Shown one piece after another: positions 15,918 to 18,151 of a DNA stretch of 18,151 nucleotides. This DNA is from CAZXDS01 sp964639525. GTDB taxonomy: Bacteria > Bacteroidota > Ignavibacteria > Ignavibacteriales > Melioribacteraceae. The notes below the pieces were generated by a model that saw only the letters and a list, made by a program, of their open reading frames with translations, made no database searches and was not told where the DNA came from. The DNA lies in NCBI GenBank assembly GCA_964639525.1, contig CAZXDS010000049.1:1-18151 (forward strand), given 5' to 3'. How positions within the stretch are numbered: position 1 is the first letter of the stretch; every line of letters begins with the position of its first letter. The position numbers and the translations under genes were made by a program.

Positions 15918-16939
15918 TTAACTGTTTAATAATTTATAAACTTTAGATTTTGCTTTCCCATTACTGCTTAGCTGTGTTCCTTCAGCAATTAAATCTTTTT
16001 CGGTTATGTTCAATACAACTTCATCCAGCTGTTTAGCTTTCGGTTTGGTAAGGTTCAAGAGCATACTCCGTTTGATAGTTTCTTGCTCATTGCGATTTAG
16101 TAATCTCAATACCTTGTCCTCTATCTGTGTAAACTCTGTTTGTGTAAGCTCTTTGCTCAATAATAATTCAACATTCCTTTTGTAATAATCGGTCAAAGCT
16201 ATACTGTCCTTGATATCATCCAGCTCAATCACAATCCGGTTATGAGTTAGGCAGATAATCATTGCAAACTTAAGAGAGTAGATAAGCAGCCTTGATTTAA
16301 AGGACAGCTCGTTCTCATTTTCGGATTTAAGTAATTCCTTAAAAGCCTCCTTGTCATAGTTTATATGATAGGATTCCGCTTCTTTTGTAATTTCTATTTC
16401 AATAGGTTCAAGTTGTGATAACCTTTCGTAAATTTCCGCCGCATTAAAATTGTTTTCCGTACGTGCAGTAAGGTTTTTTAATTCGAGCAATGCCAAATAT
16501 TCCTTCGTTGGTTTGTTGCGTATTGCATATATAAACCTTGCGAAGAATCCGGAAGTAAGGTCAGACTCGGTACTATTTTCTATTAACCAGCTAATTGTTG
16601 AAGCACCAAGTGCGCTTAAATAAGGTCTATGTAGGTATGTAGAACCTTTAATTATTTTACTCACTTCATACTTCTTGGTACGTTATAGATGTTTGTAAAG
16701 AACATTTTGGAATCACCGGAGTAACCTCTGTTCATTCCGGCAAGCCAGTCCCCAAGCTCGTTATGCACCAATAAACCACGCGTCGAATTTGACAGAATGT
16801 CGGTTAATGCTTCAATTGTACTATCTTGAGGAAACATCAAATAATTTCGTTTTTGGTATTTCCAAATTATAATCAGTTTCTTTGTTCTTTTTGTTTTGCT
16901 TTACTTGGTATTAATTTCCCATAAAAATAAAGCTTAATC
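15918..16939 (-). pseudogene. Frameshifted, 5'-truncated DUF3987-type gene (mobile-element protein)
   Basis: The longest open part (from GTG 16664 to the stop at 15918, 248 residues) begins VSKIIKGSTYLHRPYLSALG and ends in a probable winged-helix-like tail (TEKDLIAEGTQLSSNGKAKS). Upstream on the same strand, another frame reads KRNYLMFPQDSTIEALTDIL, then STRGLLVHNELGDWLAGMNR, then FFTNIYNVPRS, and stops at 16661-16663. Joining them needs one inserted base near 16667-16675 and restores IYNVPRS-YEVSKIIKG. This is the familiar DUF3987 core (FP.D.T.EAL, ..RG.LV..DEL..WL). A second frame change near 16846-16856 is needed for the preceding KETDYNLEIPKT. The N-terminal part is missing. DUF3987 proteins occur mainly on integrative and mobilisable elements and phage-like islands, often as primase/helicase-associated proteins; the activity here is lost. 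Confidence 0.75.
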
Positions 16940-16947
16940 ACAAAGCC

Positions 16948-17121
16948 CAGCGATTCAGAGTCAAAATTTCTGTAACACAGATTATTAATCTGTGTTACAG
17001 AAATATGGCAAATTTAATCGGAAAATCAGTCGAAAGCCGGATTCGGTCTTTGCCGAAATATTTTTTAATATACTCTTAACGTGTTGTTTTTTGTAATCTT
17101 AATTTTGACCCCGAACCGCTG
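16948..17121 (+). mobile_element. MITE-like element, right copy (174 bp, with 8-bp target duplication)
   Basis: It is the inverted counterpart of 2-175 and begins CAGCGATTCAGAGTCAAAA. Read inward from the other end it is CAGCGGTTCGGGGTCAAAA; the two differ by three transitions. It is flanked by direct copies of ACAAAGCC at 16940-16947 and 17122-17129, a clear target-site duplication of 8 bp (9 if the next C is counted). The internal 39-bp palindrome is at 16966-17004. The duplication and the end structure indicate DDE-type transposition in trans by an absent transposase. Confidence 0.92.
16966..17004. repeat. 39-bp perfect palindrome inside the right MITE
   Basis: It is the same 19+1+19 structure as at 119-157, here beginning 18 bases inside the left end of the element. 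It is retained without change in both copies. Confidence 0.9.
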
Positions 17122-17707
17122 ACAAAGCCCCTAATCTTTTGTCAACGCAAAAATTAGATTTTAACGGGAATGATTATTTTGGACATTACAATAATCGTGA
17201 TACCGTAAAGGCATTGATAGACATTGTAAATCGTTCGTTTAAACTTCGCGAATATACGGACAAAGAATATACAAAGAAAAAAGTATATTACTTATAGGAT
17301 ATTAAAAGATGCATTGCCCCGTGCGAAGTAAGCAAAAGGAATAATGAAAACTATAAGTTGGAAATTGAAAAAGCGTATGATTTTCTTGAAGGAAACACTC
17401 CGCCTGCAATTAACAAAGCTAATGTGCTGCTTGAAATAACCGAAGGCGTTAGAAAAGATTATCTTCTTTTTAACGAAGGACAAGTTTTTATTAAAGTTTT
17501 TCGCTCGACAAGACCGACCGATTTGTTGAAGCTCTCTTGGATTTTTATGAAAATACTAGAACACTTTTTACAGGGTTAAATCAAAGAGATTTGGAACAAA
17601 TAAAAATCACACTCGGTTGTCTTGTAAAAAACAGAAATTCTGTAAAAGTCTATTATTTGAAAGATTATGAAACAATACGAGATTTGGAGCTTGAAGTCGG
17701 ACTTTAA
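17122..17707 (+). pseudogene. Broken UvrC-like/GIY-YIG nuclease gene (3' part)
   Basis: In one frame the sequence reads APNLLSTQKLDFNGNDYFGH, then NNRDTVKALIDIVNRSFKLR, meets a TAG at 17295-17297, and continues DIKRCIAPCEVSKRNNENYK and EIEKAYDFLEGNTPPAINKA to a stop at 17577-17579. The cysteine motif CIAPC and the DYFGHY segment match the region after the GIY-YIG domain in UvrC and in DnaQ-GIY-YIG fusion proteins (usual YFGPY and C.APC). Near 17515-17530 the coding signal moves to frame 2: FVEALLDFYENTRTLFTGLN, ending with a TAA at 17705-17707. So there is at least one nonsense codon and one frameshift. Sequence left of the MITE (from about 16915, FPIKIKLNHK) may continue the same gene, which suggests the MITE inserted into it. 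The catalytic GIY-YIG core is missing. Confidence 0.65.
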
Positions 17708-17735
17708 GAATTTTTAAATTTCCCATAAATATTTA

Positions 17736-17779
17736 AACCTTCGAGGTTGCTGATTTTTAACCTCGAAGGTTATTTTTTT
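17736..17779. terminator. Strong bidirectional hairpin terminator
   Basis: The perfect 13-bp inverted repeat AACCTTCGAGGTT / AACCTCGAAGGTT (17736-17748, 17759-17771) has a 10-base loop and is followed by A and seven T on the plus strand. It lies just beyond the 3' end of the T9SS-tailed gene on the minus strand and after the broken nuclease gene on the plus strand. Confidence 0.8.
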
Positions 17780-17787
17780 ATTTGATA

Positions 17788-18151
17788 CTATTTAAGAAGG
17801 ATTAACTTCTTTACTTCACTAAACCTTCCAGAAGTAATTCTGTAGAAATATATTCCGCTCGTAAGATTGTTTCCATTAAAAACTACACTATACTCGCCGG
17901 GACCTTTTACCTCGTTAACCAAAACCATTATTTCTCTACCAAGCATATCATAAACACTGAGTTTAACAAAACCACTCTTTGGAATATCATATTGAATTAT
18001 CGAAGAGGGATTAAATGGATTCGGAAAATTTTGTTTTAATTGGTAATTTTTCGGCAGTGTTTTGCCGAATTTATCCTCGTCAACGGAGACGAGAGAATCA
18101 CAATCACCTGCATTGCTCAAACAAATATTGTCGAACCCAAATCGTTCAGCC
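17788..18151 (-). CDS. C-terminal part of a secreted protein with a T9SS type A sorting domain (5' end outside window)
   Basis: The frame is open to the window edge (AERFGFDNICLSNAGDCDSL upstream of the first possible TTG start at 18120), so only the C-terminal ~120 residues are seen. The tail is a textbook T9SS type A sorting domain: YQLKQNFPNPFNPSSIIQYD, VKLSVYDMLGREIMVLVNE, GEYSVVFNGNNLTSGIYFYR, and the ending VKKLILLK. The domain directs export across the outer membrane and surface attachment through the Por/type IX system. The function of the upstream part is unknown. A short reading starting at 18120 is not credible because coding character continues beyond it. Confidence 0.9.
   Translation of the reverse strand, partial: AERFGFDNICLSNAGDCDSLVSVDEDKFGKTLPKNYQLKQNFPNPFNPSSIIQYDIPKSGFVKLSVYDMLGREIMVLVNEVKGPGEYSVVFNGNNLTSGIYFYRITSGRFSEVKKLILLK

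Noticed and set aside
2..17121. The whole window between the inverted repeats as one 17-kb composite transposon
   Set aside because: The interior is mainly conserved housekeeping genes, the repeats carry no transposase, and the right copy has its own local target duplication, so independent insertions explain it better.
1..18151. CRISPR arrays, toxin-antitoxin pairs or defence islands
   Set aside because: I saw no regularly spaced repeats and no paired small genes of known toxin-antitoxin type on either strand; the accessory genes present are broken remnants.

Overview
The window looks like an AT-rich chromosome segment from the FCB group, most likely an Ignavibacteria/Chlorobi-type or other Bacteroidota-related bacterium. 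The evidence is a type IX secretion (T9SS) C-terminal sorting domain with the phrase QNFPNPFNPSS, a tRNA promoter candidate matching the Bacteroidota TTTG/TAnnTTTG pattern, an ECF sigma/anti-sigma pair next to a TonB-domain lipoprotein, and weak Shine-Dalgarno signals at many genes. The taxonomy is inferred from gene style; no marker was compared.

Layout: (i) 1-594 is a 174-bp MITE-like element followed by the decayed 3' part of a membrane-protein gene. (ii) 667-3950, plus strand: a single-domain GMP reductase (guaC), then a tight cluster of ECF sigma factor, membrane anti-sigma-like protein and TonB-domain lipoprotein, closed by a bidirectional terminator at about 4010. (iii) 4043-13664, minus strand: a long housekeeping block. 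In transcription order it is rnpB (RNase P RNA), recJ, yebC-type, ruvC, ruvA, a one-domain cyclic-nucleotide-binding protein overlapping an AI-2E-type permease, a membrane-anchored repeat protein, dxr and rseP. (iv) 13762-15120, plus strand: a secreted GH13 alpha-amylase-like enzyme. (v) 15180-15252: tRNA-Lys(CUU) with promoter and terminator. (vi) 15300-17707 is a decayed accessory region: tandem 12-bp direct repeats next to the tRNA, about 560 bp without genes, a frameshifted DUF3987-type gene, a second copy of the MITE in inverted orientation with a visible 8-bp target duplication, and a broken UvrC/GIY-YIG-type gene. (vii) 17788-18151, minus strand: the C-terminus of a T9SS-exported protein that runs off the right edge.

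The functional core is ordinary: recombination and repair (ruvA, ruvC, recJ), isoprenoid synthesis (dxr), regulated membrane proteolysis (rseP) and RNA processing (rnpB). The unusual content is at the edges. Two 98.9 percent identical inverted MITE copies sit about 16.8 kb apart, each in or beside a broken gene, and the island remnant beside tRNA-Lys has lost its mobility genes. I found no CRISPR array and no intact new defence or mobility system. The most distinctive intact items are the TonB-like lipoprotein with two apparent TonB-C modules plus a carboxypeptidase-regulatory-like domain, and the translationally overlapped cNMP-binding protein/AI-2E permease pair. One start correction matters: recJ should begin at 13201, because a longer reading would run through the 3' end of rnpB.
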